64,000 bases of DNA from Pelomonas paludis (GTDB lineage: Bacteria; Pseudomonadota; Gammaproteobacteria; Burkholderiales; Burkholderiaceae_C). The position numbers and the translations under genes were made by a program. The notes under the pieces were generated by a model, which did no database searches, was not told the DNA's origin, and saw only the letters and a list, made by a program, of their open reading frames with translations. Below, piece by piece: positions 53,035-61,807 of this stretch; position 1 is the stretch's first letter, and each line of letters begins with the position of its first letter. Location: assembly GCF_039872745.1 (NCBI RefSeq), contig NZ_JBDPZD010000003.1, forward strand, positions 186,001 to 250,000, written 5' to 3'.

Positions 53035-53856
53035 CTAGTCCGCCCAGTGCACTACGCCCGTCCATGCCGTGACGAGCACCACCACGCCAAAGGCAATGCG
53101 GTACCAGGCAAAGGGCGTGAAGGTGTGCGTGGCCACGTAGCGCAGCAGCCAGCGCACGCAGATCCAGGCCGACAGGAAGCTGAACAGCAAGCCCACGGCA
53201 AAGACCGGCGTGTCGGCCGCCGCCAGCAGGGCGCGCTCCTTGTAGAGGCTGTAGACGCCCGCGCCGATCAGCGTCGGGATGGCCAGGAAGAAGGAAAAGT
53301 CCGTCGCCGCCTTGCGCGACAGGCCGAGGAACATGCCGCCGATGATGGTCGCCCCCGAGCGGCTGGTGCCGGGAATCATGGCCAGGCACTGGATCAGGCC
53401 GACCTTGAGCGCGTCCATTGGCGTCATGTCGTCCACGCTCTCGATGCGGGCCACGCTCTGGCGCCGCTCGGCCCACAGGATGATGAAGCCCCCCACGATG
53501 AAGGCGCTGGCCACCACCACCGGCGTGAACAGATGCGCCTTGATCGCCTTGCCGAACAGCAGGCCCAGCACCACCGCTGGCAGGAAGCCCACCGCCACAT
53601 TGATGACAAAGCGCCGCGCCTGCGGCTCGCTGGGCAGGCCCTGGGCCACGGCCTTGAGGCGCTGGGCATAGACCAGGATGACGGCCAGGATGGCGCCGGT
53701 CTGGATGGCGATGTCGAACACCTTGCCCTTGGCGTCGTCCATGCCCAGCAGGCTGCCGGCCAGGATCAGGTGGCCGGTGGAGGAGATGGGCAGGAACTCG
53801 GTCAGGCCTTCAACGATCCCCATGATCGCGGCCTTGAGCAGCAGAATGACGTCCAC
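53035..53856 (-). CDS. uppP: Undecaprenyl-diphosphate phosphatase
   Basis: 273 residues from GTG 53856, which starts the family at VDVILLLKAAIMGIVEGLTEFLP (split in text). The two catalytic motifs are GIVEGLTEFLPISSTGH (with the conserved Glu and Ser) and PGTSRSGATI, plus eight hydrophobic helices. It recycles the lipid carrier for cell-wall and surface-polymer synthesis. The frame is open further (to 53988) but that extension overlaps the TetR operator and is not conserved; the true start is moderately certain. Lies 20 bp before map. Confidence 0.93.
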   Translation of the reverse strand: MDVILLLKAAIMGIVEGLTEFLPISSTGHLILAGSLLGMDDAKGKVFDIAIQTGAILAVILVYAQRLKAVAQGLPSEPQARRFVINVAVGFLPAVVLGLLFGKAIKAHLFTPVVVASAFIVGGFIILWAERRQSVARIESVDDMTPMDALKVGLIQCLAMIPGTSRSGATIIGGMFLGLSRKAATDFSFFLAIPTLIGAGVYSLYKERALLAAADTPVFAVGLLFSFLSAWICVRWLLRYVATHTFTPFAWYRIAFGVVVLVTAWTGVVHWAD

Positions 53857-53969
53857 AGCAGGCACCGGGCCCTGGCCCGGGAAAGGTGTGCAAAAGGGCG
53901 CGCAGTGTAGAGCGCGACCCCTGCTCAGCATGTCGCCTGCCTTGCTGCCCGCCGGGGTGGCGGCATACA

Positions 53970-53991
53970 TTAGTGACCAGTCGGTCACTAA
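53970..53991. promoter_or_regulatory. TetR-type operator palindrome
   Basis: Perfect 9-bp arms TTAGTGACC (53970-53978) and GGTCACTAA (53983-53991) around AGTC. It ends three bases before the ATG of the TetR gene, where a ribosome-binding site would be expected, so bound repressor would sit across the transcription/translation start. TGACC-N4-GGTCA is typical of AcrR/TetR family operators. Confidence 0.8.
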
Positions 53992-53994
53992 GCC

Positions 53995-54654
53995 ATGTCT
54001 CGCCCCCCAGTCTCCCCATCACCGACGCGCCAGCGCCGCAAGGAAGAACGCCCCCAGGAGCTGCTCCAGGCCGCGCTGGAGCTGTTCGTGGACCGGGGCT
54101 TTTCAGCCACCCGCAGCGAGGAGGTCGCGCAGCGCGCCGGCGTGGCCAAGGGCACGCTCTACCGCTACTTCCCCAGCAAGGAAGAGCTCTTCAAGGCCGT
54201 GGTGCGCGAGCACCTGGTGGCCCGGCTGGCCGACTTTGCCGCTGCCGCCGCCCAGTACCAGGGCCGTGTGCAGGACCTGCTGCGCCACATGATGCAGACC
54301 TGGTGGGCCAGCGTGGGGCAGGGCACTGCCGGCGGCATCACCAAGGTGATGCTGGTGGAGGCGCGCAATTTCCCGGAGCTGGCGCAGTTTTATGTGGACG
54401 AAGTCATCCAGCCCACGCACGAGCTGATCGGCCGCCTGGTTCAGCAGGGCATAGCCCGGGGCGAGTTCCGGCCCGTGCCGATTGCTGCCACCGTGCACGT
54501 GCTCATTTCGCCGCTGCTGCAGATGATGCTGCAGGAGCATTCCTTCGGCGCCTGCGGCCAGCGGCCCTCGGGCGTGGGCGCCCCCGAGATGCTCGACGCC
54601 CAGATGTCCTTGCTGCTGTGCGGCCTGCTGGCCGAGCCGGCCTCTAAAATTTGA
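53995..54654 (+). CDS. TetR/AcrR-family transcriptional repressor
   Basis: 219 residues. HTH in residues 20-66: ILLQAALELFVDRGFSATRSEEVAQRAGVAKGTLYRYFPSKEELF in short pieces is the TetR signature (FSATR, VAKGTLYRYF). The C-terminal ligand domain (70-215) is of the AefR-like type (a TetR_C found beside RND pumps). A perfect palindrome immediately precedes the ATG, implying autoregulation; the mRNA may be leaderless. Downstream genes include a PCMT-like enzyme and a TolC-type channel. The target beyond itself is unknown. Confidence 0.93.
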   Translation: MSRPPVSPSPTRQRRKEERPQELLQAALELFVDRGFSATRSEEVAQRAGVAKGTLYRYFPSKEELFKAVVREHLVARLADFAAAAAQYQGRVQDLLRHMMQTWWASVGQGTAGGITKVMLVEARNFPELAQFYVDEVIQPTHELIGRLVQQGIARGEFRPVPIAATVHVLISPLLQMMLQEHSFGACGQRPSGVGAPEMLDAQMSLLLCGLLAEPASKI

Positions 54655-54703
54655 CGATTTCCCGCATTGATGCCTGCCGTAGAGCAGCCCCTAGGAGCAC
54701 CCC

Positions 54704-55360
54704 ATGACCGTCGAAAAAGCCCGCTTCAACATGATCGAGCAGCAGATCCGCCCCTGGAACGTGCTGAACCTGGGCGTGCTCGAACTGCTCACCATCGTCC
54801 ACCGTGAGGATTTCGTCCCCGCAGCGCTGCGCGCCCAGGCCTTTGTGGACACCGAGCTGCCGCTGGGCAATGGCCGCCGCATGCTGGCGCCGCGCGTTGA
54901 GGCCCGCATGCTGCAGGAGCTCAAGCTGACGCGCCAGGACCGCGTGCTCGAGATCGGCGCCGCCACCGGCCACCTCGCCGCGCTGATGGCGCATCAGGCC
55001 GAGCAAGTGTTCGCCGTCGAGCCCGACGCCGGTCTGGCCGACGCCGCCAAGGCCAATTTGCGCAAGGCCGGGGTGCAGAACGTCCGCGTGCTGCAGCAGG
55101 GCGGCGCCAGCGGCCTGGCAGCCGAAGCTCCGTTCGACGCCATCGTGCTGTCGGGGTCCGTGGCCGAGGTGCCGGCTGGCTTGCTCGCCCAGTTGCGCGT
55201 CGGCACTGGCCGTTTGATCGCCATCGTCGGCGACGACCCGGTCATGCAGGCGCAGCTCATCACCCGCGTCGGCCCTGACGACTACCGCAGCCTCACCCTG
55301 TTTGAAACCTCGGCCGCACGGCTGCCTGGCTTTGCCGAGTTGCCGTCCTTCGCTTTCTGA
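54704..55360 (+). CDS. Protein-L-isoaspartate O-methyltransferase-like protein
   Basis: 218 residues. N-terminal ARFNMIEQQIRPWNVL and the SAM-binding loop VLEIGAATGHLAALMA, followed by the PCMT-like substrate region (LPLGNGRRMLAPR). True PCMTs have a longer conserved N-terminal D/S-x-R segment; this shorter type precedes tolC in many Burkholderiales and its substrate is untested. It lies 49 bp after the TetR gene. Confidence 0.85.
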   Translation: MTVEKARFNMIEQQIRPWNVLNLGVLELLTIVHREDFVPAALRAQAFVDTELPLGNGRRMLAPRVEARMLQELKLTRQDRVLEIGAATGHLAALMAHQAEQVFAVEPDAGLADAAKANLRKAGVQNVRVLQQGGASGLAAEAPFDAIVLSGSVAEVPAGLLAQLRVGTGRLIAIVGDDPVMQAQLITRVGPDDYRSLTLFETSAARLPGFAELPSFAF

Positions 55361-55475
55361 GAACACCCCAGGCCTGCCGCTGGTCGCCGCATACCGCAGC
55401 TCGTCGCATGCCTTCTTTCATCCACGCGCGGCGGCACTCACAATCCGGCGCAGTTCACCCAACCCCGAGGATTTC

Positions 55476-56810
55476 ATGCCCATGTCGCTCCGTCTGACCC
55501 CCTTGGCCCTGGTCATCGGTCTTGCCACCTGGGGGTCTGCCCAGGCCCAGAGCCTGCAAGAGCTGTACGACGCGGCCCGGGCCTATGACGCGACCTACCT
55601 CAGCGCGCGTGCCAGCGCTGAAGCAGCCGGGGCCCGCATCGGCCAGGCGGAAGCCGCGCTGCGCCCCTCGCTGGGCCTCAACGCCTCGGCCACCCAGGCC
55701 CGCACCGAGACGCCGTCCAACACCAATATCAACGCCCGCACCTTGGCCACCGGCCTGCAGGGCAAGTATTCGGTCTACAACGCTGCCAACCCGCTCAATC
55801 TCGACCGCGCCCGCCGCGCCAACGTGGCCGCCCAGTCCGACCTGGAGTCGGCCGAGCAGGACCTGATGGTTCGGCTCTCGTCCGCCTACTTCGACGTGCT
55901 GGCCGCGCAGGACGCGCTGGCCACCGCCCAAGCCAGCAAGAAGTTCATCTCCGAGCAACTGGCCTCGGCCAAGCGCAATTTCGAGGTGGGCACCGCCACC
56001 ATCACCGACACCCGCGAAGCCCAGGCCCGCTACGACATCGCCAGCGCCCAGGAGATCGCCGCCGACAACGACCTGCGCGTCAAGCGCACGGCGCTGGACC
56101 TGCTGGTCGGCCGCGTCGGCGTCGAGCCCAAGCCGCTGGCCACGCCGGTGGCGCTGCCCGCGCTGGCCTCCGACCGCATCGACACCTGGCTGGCCACCGC
56201 CGAGGAGCAGCACCCTGCCATCCGCAAGGCACGCGTGGGCCTTGAGGTCGCACAGCTCGATACCCAGATCGCCAAGGCTGGCGAGAAGCCGACGCTCGAT
56301 GCCACCGCCGGCCTCGGCGCGCAGAACCTGCACAACAACCTCTCCGGTCTGGCCGCCGCGTCCTCGGGCGTGGGCACGACCAAGAACGCCAGCATCGGCC
56401 TCAGCTTCACCTACCCGATCTTCACCGGCGGCTACACCCAGAGCCGCATCAAGGAGACCCTGATCCTGGAAGAGCGTGCCCGCAACGACCTGGAGTTCGC
56501 GCGCCGCAGCGTGGCCCAGGCAACGCGCCAGACCTTCTCCTTCAGCCAGTCGCTGCGCGCCCAGGCCCAGGCCCTGGAGGCCGCCGAGTCGTCCAGCAAG
56601 TTGGCCCTCGAAGCCACGCAGCTGGGCTACAAGGTCGGCGTGCGCGTCAACCTCGACGTGCTCAACGCCCAGGCCCAGCTCTTCAGCACCCAGCGCGACC
56701 TGGCCAAGGCGCGCTACGACAGCATCGTCATGGGCCTCAAGCTGCGCCAGGCCTCGGGCCAACTGCGCGCCGAAGACATCTATGCCGTGAGCGGGCTGCT
56801 GGCCAAGTAA
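55476..56810 (+). CDS. tolC: TolC-family type I secretion/efflux outer membrane protein
   Basis: 444 residues from ATG 55476, with CGAGG five bases upstream. The signal peptide ends SAQAQ, then SLQELYDAARAYDATY. Two repeats of the TolC barrel-and-helix unit follow, including YPIFTGGYTQSRIKE, typical of TolC/CyaE proteins. It forms the outer membrane exit duct for RND, ABC or type I systems. The longer upstream frame has no signal peptide and overlaps the methyltransferase. A terminator follows the stop. Confidence 0.93.
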   Translation: MPMSLRLTPLALVIGLATWGSAQAQSLQELYDAARAYDATYLSARASAEAAGARIGQAEAALRPSLGLNASATQARTETPSNTNINARTLATGLQGKYSVYNAANPLNLDRARRANVAAQSDLESAEQDLMVRLSSAYFDVLAAQDALATAQASKKFISEQLASAKRNFEVGTATITDTREAQARYDIASAQEIAADNDLRVKRTALDLLVGRVGVEPKPLATPVALPALASDRIDTWLATAEEQHPAIRKARVGLEVAQLDTQIAKAGEKPTLDATAGLGAQNLHNNLSGLAAASSGVGTTKNASIGLSFTYPIFTGGYTQSRIKETLILEERARNDLEFARRSVAQATRQTFSFSQSLRAQAQALEAAESSSKLALEATQLGYKVGVRVNLDVLNAQAQLFSTQRDLAKARYDSIVMGLKLRQASGQLRAEDIYAVSGLLAK

Positions 56811-56828
56811 AGCGCCTCACTGTTGGAC

Positions 56829-56853
56829 AAGCCCCGCTATCGCGGGGCTTTTT
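56829..56853 (+). terminator. Intrinsic terminator of tolC
   Basis: AAGCCCCGC (56829-56837), four-base loop, GCGGGGCTT (56842-56850) then TTT. A compact GC stem with a U-tail, 19 bases after the stop. Confidence 0.88.
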
Positions 56854-56882
56854 CATGTCCGCCCGACGCGAGAATCGCGCCC

Positions 56883-57662
56883 ATGTTGCTGCTGCTGTCG
56901 CCCGCCAAATCGCTCGACTTCGAGCGCCCCGTGCCGCCCGAGCTGGCCGATGAACTCACCCGCCCGCAGTTCGTCAGCCGATCCAACGAGCTGATCGAGC
57001 TGCTGCGCGAGAAGACGGTGCCCGAGATCCAGGCGCTGATGGACCTCTCCGAGCCCCTGGCCCAGCTCAATGCCGAGCGCTATGCCGCCTGGCGGCCGCG
57101 CTTCACACCCCACAACGCGCGGCCGGCCGTGTTGGCCTTTGATGGCGATGTGTACGGCGGCCTCGATGCCGCTAGCCTTGCGCCTGACGACCTGCGCTGG
57201 GCACAAAGCCATGTGCTGATGCTCTCCGGCCTCTACGGCGTGCTGCGGCCGCTGGACCGCATGCAGGCCTACCGCCTGGAGATGGGCACGCGCTTGCCCA
57301 ATGCGCGGGGCGAGAGCCTCTATGCCTACTGGGGCGACGACCTGGCCCGACACGTCACGCGCCGTGCCCGCGAGACCGAGACGCCCGTCGTCGTCAACCT
57401 CGCCTCGCAGGAGTACTTCCACGCCGTTGATCGCCCGGCGCTCAAGCTGCCCGTCATCGAATGCCAGTTCGAGGACTGGAAGGACGGGCGCTACAAGATC
57501 ATCAGCTTCTTCGCCAAGCGTGCGCGTGGCCTGATGGCGCGGTTTGCGATTGAACAGCGCGTGACCGAGCCCGAGGCGCTCAAGGCCTTCGCGGCCGAAG
57601 GCTATGCTTTCGAGCCGTCGGTTTCTTCGGCAACGCAGTGGGTTTTTCGACGTCGCACTTGA
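56883..57662 (+). CDS. yaaA: YaaA/DUF328 peroxide-stress protein
   Basis: 259 residues from ATG 56883, giving the typical start MLLLLSPAKSLDF. Other conserved blocks: FDGDVYGGLDA, LSGLYGVLRPLD, YRLEMGTRL, NLASQEYF and IISFFAKRARG. In E. coli YaaA lowers intracellular free iron during peroxide stress. The gene overlaps nothing but sits six bases before the Fe(II)/2OG oxygenase gene, a sensible pairing for iron handling. Confidence 0.94.
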   Translation: MLLLLSPAKSLDFERPVPPELADELTRPQFVSRSNELIELLREKTVPEIQALMDLSEPLAQLNAERYAAWRPRFTPHNARPAVLAFDGDVYGGLDAASLAPDDLRWAQSHVLMLSGLYGVLRPLDRMQAYRLEMGTRLPNARGESLYAYWGDDLARHVTRRARETETPVVVNLASQEYFHAVDRPALKLPVIECQFEDWKDGRYKIISFFAKRARGLMARFAIEQRVTEPEALKAFAAEGYAFEPSVSSATQWVFRRRT

Positions 57663-57667
57663 GCCTC

Positions 57668-58534
57668 ATGAGTCAACAGATCATCACCCCCGAACTCTGC
57701 GACTGGATCACCGAGCAGTCGCGCGCCGGCCACCCCTCCGAGGCCATTCTTGGGGCCATGGTGGGCAGTGGCTGGGATGCCACGGTGGCGCGCGAGGCCC
57801 TGGCGCGCATGCTGGGCGGCGCGCCGGCTGCGGTCGTGCCCGTGCCGCCGACCTCGTCGGCGTCCAACGGCTACACCCCCGGCCTGCCCGAGCCCGACCT
57901 GGTCGGCCGCCCCAGTGAGATCGACGCGGGCGACCGCAAGGTCAAGATCGCGCTCAGCCTGCGCGAGCCGCGCGTGGTGGTGTTCCAAGGGCTGATGTCC
58001 GACGCCGAATGCGACGGCATCATCGAGGCCGCCACCAAGCGCCTGGCCCGCTCCGAGACCGTTGCCACCAGCGCCGAGGGCAGCGAGGTCAACGCCGCGC
58101 GCACCAGCGACGGCATGTTCTTCGAGCGCTGCGAGAGCGAGCTGATCCGCCGCGTCGAGGCCCGCATCGCCGCACTGCTGCGCTGGCCGCTGGACCACGG
58201 CGAGGGCTTGCAGGTGCTGCGCTACCGCCCGGGCGCCGAGTACCAGCCGCACTACGACTACTTCGACCCCAACCACGCCGCCACCGCCAGCATCCTCAAG
58301 CGCGGCGGCCAGCGCGTGGGCACCTTGGTCATGTACCTCAACCATGTTGAAGCGGGTGGCGCCACCATCTTCCCGGACATCGGCCTCGACGTGATGCCCG
58401 TGAAGGGCAATGCCGTCTTCTTCAGCTACGACCGACCCCACCCCAGCACCCAGACCCTGCATGGCGGCGCGCCCGTGATCGCAGGTGAGAAGTGGATTGC
58501 CACCAAGTGGCTGCGGCAGGGCGTTTTTAACTGA
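57668..58534 (+). CDS. Fe(II)/2-oxoglutarate oxygenase, prolyl-4-hydroxylase-like
   Basis: 288 residues from ATG 57668. Iron ligands H195 and D197 (PHYDYF) and H265 (TLHGG), and 2-oxoglutarate-binding Lys275 (GEKWIATKW). The core REPRVVVFQGLMSDAEC resembles bacterial P4H enzymes. Residues 1-50 form an extra helical segment reminiscent of a UBA-like fold, joined by a Pro/Ser-rich linker. It probably hydroxylates proline in a cytoplasmic protein such as EF-Tu, as shown for some bacterial P4Hs. It follows yaaA closely. Confidence 0.9.
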   Translation: MSQQIITPELCDWITEQSRAGHPSEAILGAMVGSGWDATVAREALARMLGGAPAAVVPVPPTSSASNGYTPGLPEPDLVGRPSEIDAGDRKVKIALSLREPRVVVFQGLMSDAECDGIIEAATKRLARSETVATSAEGSEVNAARTSDGMFFERCESELIRRVEARIAALLRWPLDHGEGLQVLRYRPGAEYQPHYDYFDPNHAATASILKRGGQRVGTLVMYLNHVEAGGATIFPDIGLDVMPVKGNAVFFSYDRPHPSTQTLHGGAPVIAGEKWIATKWLRQGVFN

Positions 58535-58551
58535 TCAGGGTGGCTGAACAC

Positions 58552-59724
58552 TTAGCGCGCGGGCCACTGCCAAGGTGGTGTGTCGGCCCAGTCCAGCTCG
58601 GGCAGCTGAGTTTCACCGCAAGACTTTTCTAGTCGCCAGGTGCGGCAGTCTTCATGCGATTCGAGCGCGGCCACCAGGCGCATGGCATGGGAGACCACGA
58701 TGACCTGAGTCTGGGCGCTGGCACGCAGAATCAGCCGGCCTAGCGCTGGCAGCAGGTCGGGGTGGAGGCTGTTCTCAGGCTCGTTCAAGGCCATCAGTTC
58801 AGGCGGTCGCGGGCTGAGCAACGCGGTCAGCAGCATGAGGTAGCGAAGCGTGCCGTCACTCAGTTCGGCGGCATCCAGCGCGCGCAGCAGACCGTGCTGA
58901 CGCATCGCGAGCCGAAAGCCGCTGGCGTCTCTCGTCACCAACACCTGTGCGCCCGGGAATGCATCCTCCAGCGCTTCATGCAGCGCCTCGGCGTCGCCGA
59001 TTTCGACGATGGTCTGCCAGGCGGCAGCCAGATCAGCGCCATCGCCCGCCAGGACAGGCGTGAAGCTGCCTGGCCGGGCCCTTCGGGCCGGGGCATCGGA
59101 GTCGGTGCGCAGGCTATCGTAGAAGCGCCAGCCCCGCAGCCGCTCGCGCAAGCGTAAGGTCTCGGGCGCCAATGCTGGGTCGGCAAACTGCGAGAGCATG
59201 CTGTCGAAGGGCGTCAAAGGCGCATCCACCACACGCCAACTGCGCCCCTCGCGCACCTTGAGCAGCGCGCCTTGACGCTCGACCAGCGCAGCGGCTGGCC
59301 GATACACCGGCCCGGCCCAGACGGCCTCTCGCTTGATGTGCGGGTCTTGGCCGAAGAGCGTGGGCGGAGGCGGACGGCCCTGGGCTGGCAGCCCCAGCTC
59401 GACTGCATAGCTGAGATCGTCCGAAGCGATGCCGAGCTTGAGCGCGATCGGCTCCTTGCGGGTCACACCTTCTATGGGTACTTCGCCGGCACGCATGGCG
59501 CGCGAAATGGTTTCGGGGCCCGCCCAGAGTGCAGAGCTGAATCCACCCTCCATTGCCAGTGACGGCAGCATGCGGTTAAGCGCAGCGTCCGACAGCAGGC
59601 GTAGAGCGCGATAAAGGCTCGACTTGCCGCTCCCATTCGTGCCGGTGATGACCGTCAGAGGCCCGAGCGACAGGCGCAGCTCGCGCAGCGAGCGGTAGTT
59701 GGCGACGCATAGCGTGGTGAGCAT
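58552..59724 (-). CDS. RecF/OLD-like AAA ATPase (AAA_21 type)
   Basis: 390 residues. Walker A TGTNGSGKSS near residue 30, a signature-like AELSDGTLRYL, Walker B LMALNEPENSLHPDL and a late H (VVSHAMRL). This is the single-polypeptide SMC-like AAA_21/OLD N-terminal ATPase without a Toprim nuclease domain. Related proteins appear both as housekeeping genes and in defence pairs, but no nuclease gene adjoins it here. It converges on the oxygenase gene. Confidence 0.85.
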   Translation of the reverse strand: MLTTLCVANYRSLRELRLSLGPLTVITGTNGSGKSSLYRALRLLSDAALNRMLPSLAMEGGFSSALWAGPETISRAMRAGEVPIEGVTRKEPIALKLGIASDDLSYAVELGLPAQGRPPPPTLFGQDPHIKREAVWAGPVYRPAAALVERQGALLKVREGRSWRVVDAPLTPFDSMLSQFADPALAPETLRLRERLRGWRFYDSLRTDSDAPARRARPGSFTPVLAGDGADLAAAWQTIVEIGDAEALHEALEDAFPGAQVLVTRDASGFRLAMRQHGLLRALDAAELSDGTLRYLMLLTALLSPRPPELMALNEPENSLHPDLLPALGRLILRASAQTQVIVVSHAMRLVAALESHEDCRTWRLEKSCGETQLPELDWADTPPWQWPAR

Positions 59725-59752
59725 GGTGGCAGAGTGTCGAGGGTGGGCGGCG

Positions 59753-60307
59753 TCAAGCCCTGAGCAGGCGGTGCACTAGATCGGGCGTGCCCTTGGCGCT
59801 GTACTTCTTCATCAAGCGGCCGCGATAGACGTCGATCGTCCGGGGGCTCACAGCCAGGCGCTTGCCGATCTGCTTGCTGGTCAGGCCTTCGACCAGCAGG
59901 GCCGCAATCTCGCGCTCGCGCGGTGTCAGCTCCACGGTCAGCTGGCGGTGGCTGGAGAGGTCTTCAAAGCTCCAGATGCCGCGCGCGTGAGGGTCTCGCG
60001 TGTCCAGCGCCTGGCCACTGACGTGGCACCAGAACAGCTCTTGGCTGCCCAGCCGTTTCATCACCCGGTCATCGGCGTAGTGACCATCACTGCCAAGGCG
60101 TGCCGCGATCCGCTCGCCCGTGCGTTCAAACTCCGCAGGGCTGGGGTAGAGCACCGCAAAACTCTGCTTGACCAGTTGCTCGCGCTGCGCGCCGAAGATC
60201 TCCAGCACCCGGGCATTGCAGTCCACGATCTGGCGGCGCTCCGAGAGGATCAGCCCGATGGGGGCCAGCTCGAAGGCGGTGCGGTAGTCGAGGCTGTGAG
60301 CTGGCAT
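59753..60307 (-). CDS. PAS-domain LuxR-type regulator
   Basis: 184 residues. An N-terminal PAS domain (about 5-115: FELAPIGLILSERRQIVDCNARVLEIFG in pieces) is joined to a GerE HTH (LTPREREIAALLVEGLTSKQIG, SPRTIDVYRGRLMKK). Small PAS-LuxR proteins act without a kinase by sensing a ligand or redox state. It is divergent from the scoAB operon, separated by 70 bases that carry two TACGTA palindromes, so it is the likely regulator of ketone-body/ketoacid use. Confidence 0.9.
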   Translation of the reverse strand: MPAHSLDYRTAFELAPIGLILSERRQIVDCNARVLEIFGAQREQLVKQSFAVLYPSPAEFERTGERIAARLGSDGHYADDRVMKRLGSQELFWCHVSGQALDTRDPHARGIWSFEDLSSHRQLTVELTPREREIAALLVEGLTSKQIGKRLAVSPRTIDVYRGRLMKKYSAKGTPDLVHRLLRA

Positions 60308-60316
60308 TAGGCGATC

Positions 60317-60337
60317 TTACGTAATCGACTACGTAGT
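60317..60337. promoter_or_regulatory. Paired TACGTA palindromes between the regulator and scoA
   Basis: TTACGTAA (60317-60324) and ACTACGTAGT (60328-60337), centres 12 bases apart, in the divergent promoter region. Placement suits a LuxR-type dimer pair acting on both genes. Confidence 0.55.
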
Positions 60338-60377
60338 CCCATCCCGCTACGCTGCGGGTCTTCGCACAGGAGAGCGC

Positions 60378-61085
60378 ATGAACAAGGTCTACCCCAGTGC
60401 CGCCGACGCCCTGAAAGGGCTGGTCGCCGACGGCCAACTGCTGGCCGTGGGGGGCTTCGGCCTCTGCGGCATCCCCGAGGCGCTGATCGCCGCGTTGCGC
60501 GATTCAGGCGTCCAAGGGCTCACGGTCATCTCCAACAACGCGGGGGTCGATGGCTTCGGCCTCGGTCAGCTGCTGGAGACGCGCCAGATCAAGAAGATGA
60601 TCTCCAGCTACGTGGGCGAGAACAAGGAGTTCGAGCGCCAGTTCCTGGCCGGCGAGCTGGAGCTGGAGTTCACGCCCCAGGGCACGTTGGCCGAGAAGCT
60701 GCGTGCCGGCGGCGCGGGCATCCCGGCCTTCTTCGTGCGTACCGGCGTGGGCACCGTGATTGCCGAGGGCAAGGAGACGCGCGAGTTTGACGGCCAGACC
60801 TATGTGATGGAGCGCGCCCTGGTGCCCGACGTGTCCTTGGTCAAGGCCTGGAAGGCCGACAAGAGCGGCAACCTCGTCTTCCGCCGCACGGCGCGCAACT
60901 TCAACCCCGCTGCGGCCATGGCCGGCAAGGTCACGGTGGTGGAGGTGGAGCAGCTCGTTGAGGTCGGCGAGATCGACCCGGACGCCGTCCACCTGCCGGG
61001 CATCTATGTGCACCGCATCGTCGTGAACGCCACCCCCGAGAAGCGCATCGAGAAGCGCACGCTCTCGCCCAAGAAGGAGAGCTGA
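60378..61085 (+). CDS. scoA: Succinyl-CoA:3-ketoacid CoA-transferase subunit A
   Basis: 235 residues. Starts MNKVYPSAADALKGLVADGQ; the oxyanion/CoA segment GGFGLCGIPEALI and NNAGVDGFGLG are characteristic of subunit A. It transfers CoA from succinyl-CoA to acetoacetate together with ScoB. The gene is preceded by CAGGAGAGC and divergent from the PAS-LuxR regulator. Confidence 0.95.
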   Translation: MNKVYPSAADALKGLVADGQLLAVGGFGLCGIPEALIAALRDSGVQGLTVISNNAGVDGFGLGQLLETRQIKKMISSYVGENKEFERQFLAGELELEFTPQGTLAEKLRAGGAGIPAFFVRTGVGTVIAEGKETREFDGQTYVMERALVPDVSLVKAWKADKSGNLVFRRTARNFNPAAAMAGKVTVVEVEQLVEVGEIDPDAVHLPGIYVHRIVVNATPEKRIEKRTLSPKKES

Positions 61086-61107
61086 CATGGTGCCCCCACG
61101 TTCATTT

Positions 61108-61148
61108 CATTCACTGCCCCCCAAGGGGGCGCAAGCCTCCTTTGAGGC
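61108..61148. repeat. Palindromic intergenic repeat between scoA and scoB
   Basis: Two adjacent hairpins: GCCCCC-CAA-GGGGGC (61116-61130) and GCCTC-CTTT-GAGGC (61135-61148). This sequence type (CACTGCCCCC...GGGGGCGCAAGCCTCC) recurs between genes in Burkholderiales by my recollection. Inside an operon it may tune the ratio of the two subunits or protect mRNA ends. Confidence 0.55.
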
Positions 61149-61168
61149 GGCTCGGCAGGAGGCTTGAT

Positions 61169-61807
61169 ATGCCCTGGACCCAAGACCAAATGGCCGCCCG
61201 TGCGGCGCAGGAGCTGGAAGACGGCTTCTACGTGAACCTCGGCATCGGCATCCCCACCCTGGTGGCCAACCATGTGCCAGCCCACAAGGAAGTCTGGCTG
61301 CAGAGCGAGAACGGCATGCTGGGCATCGGTCCCTTCCCGACCGAGGACGAGGTCGATGCCGACCTCATCAACGCGGGCAAGCAGACGGTCACGACCCTGC
61401 CGGGCTCCAGCATCTTCGGCAGCCACGACAGCTTCGCCATGATCCGCGCCGGCAAGATCAACTTGTCCATCCTCGGTGCCATGCAGGTCAGCGAGCACGG
61501 CGACCTGGCCAACTGGATGATCCCCGGCAAGATGGTCAAGGGCATGGGCGGCGCCATGGACCTGGTGGCCGGCGTCAAGCGCGTGATCGTGCTGATGGAG
61601 CACGTGGCCAAGAAGAAGGACGGCACCGAGGACTTGAAGATCATCCCCAAGTGCACCTTGCCGCTGACCGGCGTGGGCGTGGTGGACCGCATCATCACGG
61701 ACCTGGCGGTGATGGACGTGACGCCCGAGGGGCTCAAGCTCGTTGAGCTGGCCGAGGGTGTGACGCGGGAGCAAGTGCAAGCCAAGACAGGTGTGACACT
61801 CCTCTGA
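61169..61807 (+). CDS. scoB: Succinyl-CoA:3-ketoacid CoA-transferase subunit B
   Basis: 212 residues from ATG 61169, preceded by AGGAGG. Catalytic Glu47 is in QSENGMLG, the residue that forms the CoA thioester. Conserved GIGIPTLVANH and GAMDLVAG. Forms a heterotetramer with ScoA. The stop overlaps the ggt start by one base. An upstream frame to 61142 is less likely. Confidence 0.95.
   Translation: MPWTQDQMAARAAQELEDGFYVNLGIGIPTLVANHVPAHKEVWLQSENGMLGIGPFPTEDEVDADLINAGKQTVTTLPGSSIFGSHDSFAMIRAGKINLSILGAMQVSEHGDLANWMIPGKMVKGMGGAMDLVAGVKRVIVLMEHVAKKKDGTEDLKIIPKCTLPLTGVGVVDRIITDLAVMDVTPEGLKLVELAEGVTREQVQAKTGVTLL

Noticed and set aside
53857..53988. A longer uppP starting at an ATG near 53988 or 53931.
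   Set aside because: It would run over the TetR operator, adds no hydrophobic or conserved sequence, and UppP proteins normally begin at the VILLLKAAIMG segment.
58552..59724. The AAA_21 ATPase as half of an OLD/Gabija-like defence pair.
   Set aside because: There is no Toprim nuclease domain in the protein and no helicase or nuclease gene next to it; the base composition is ordinary.
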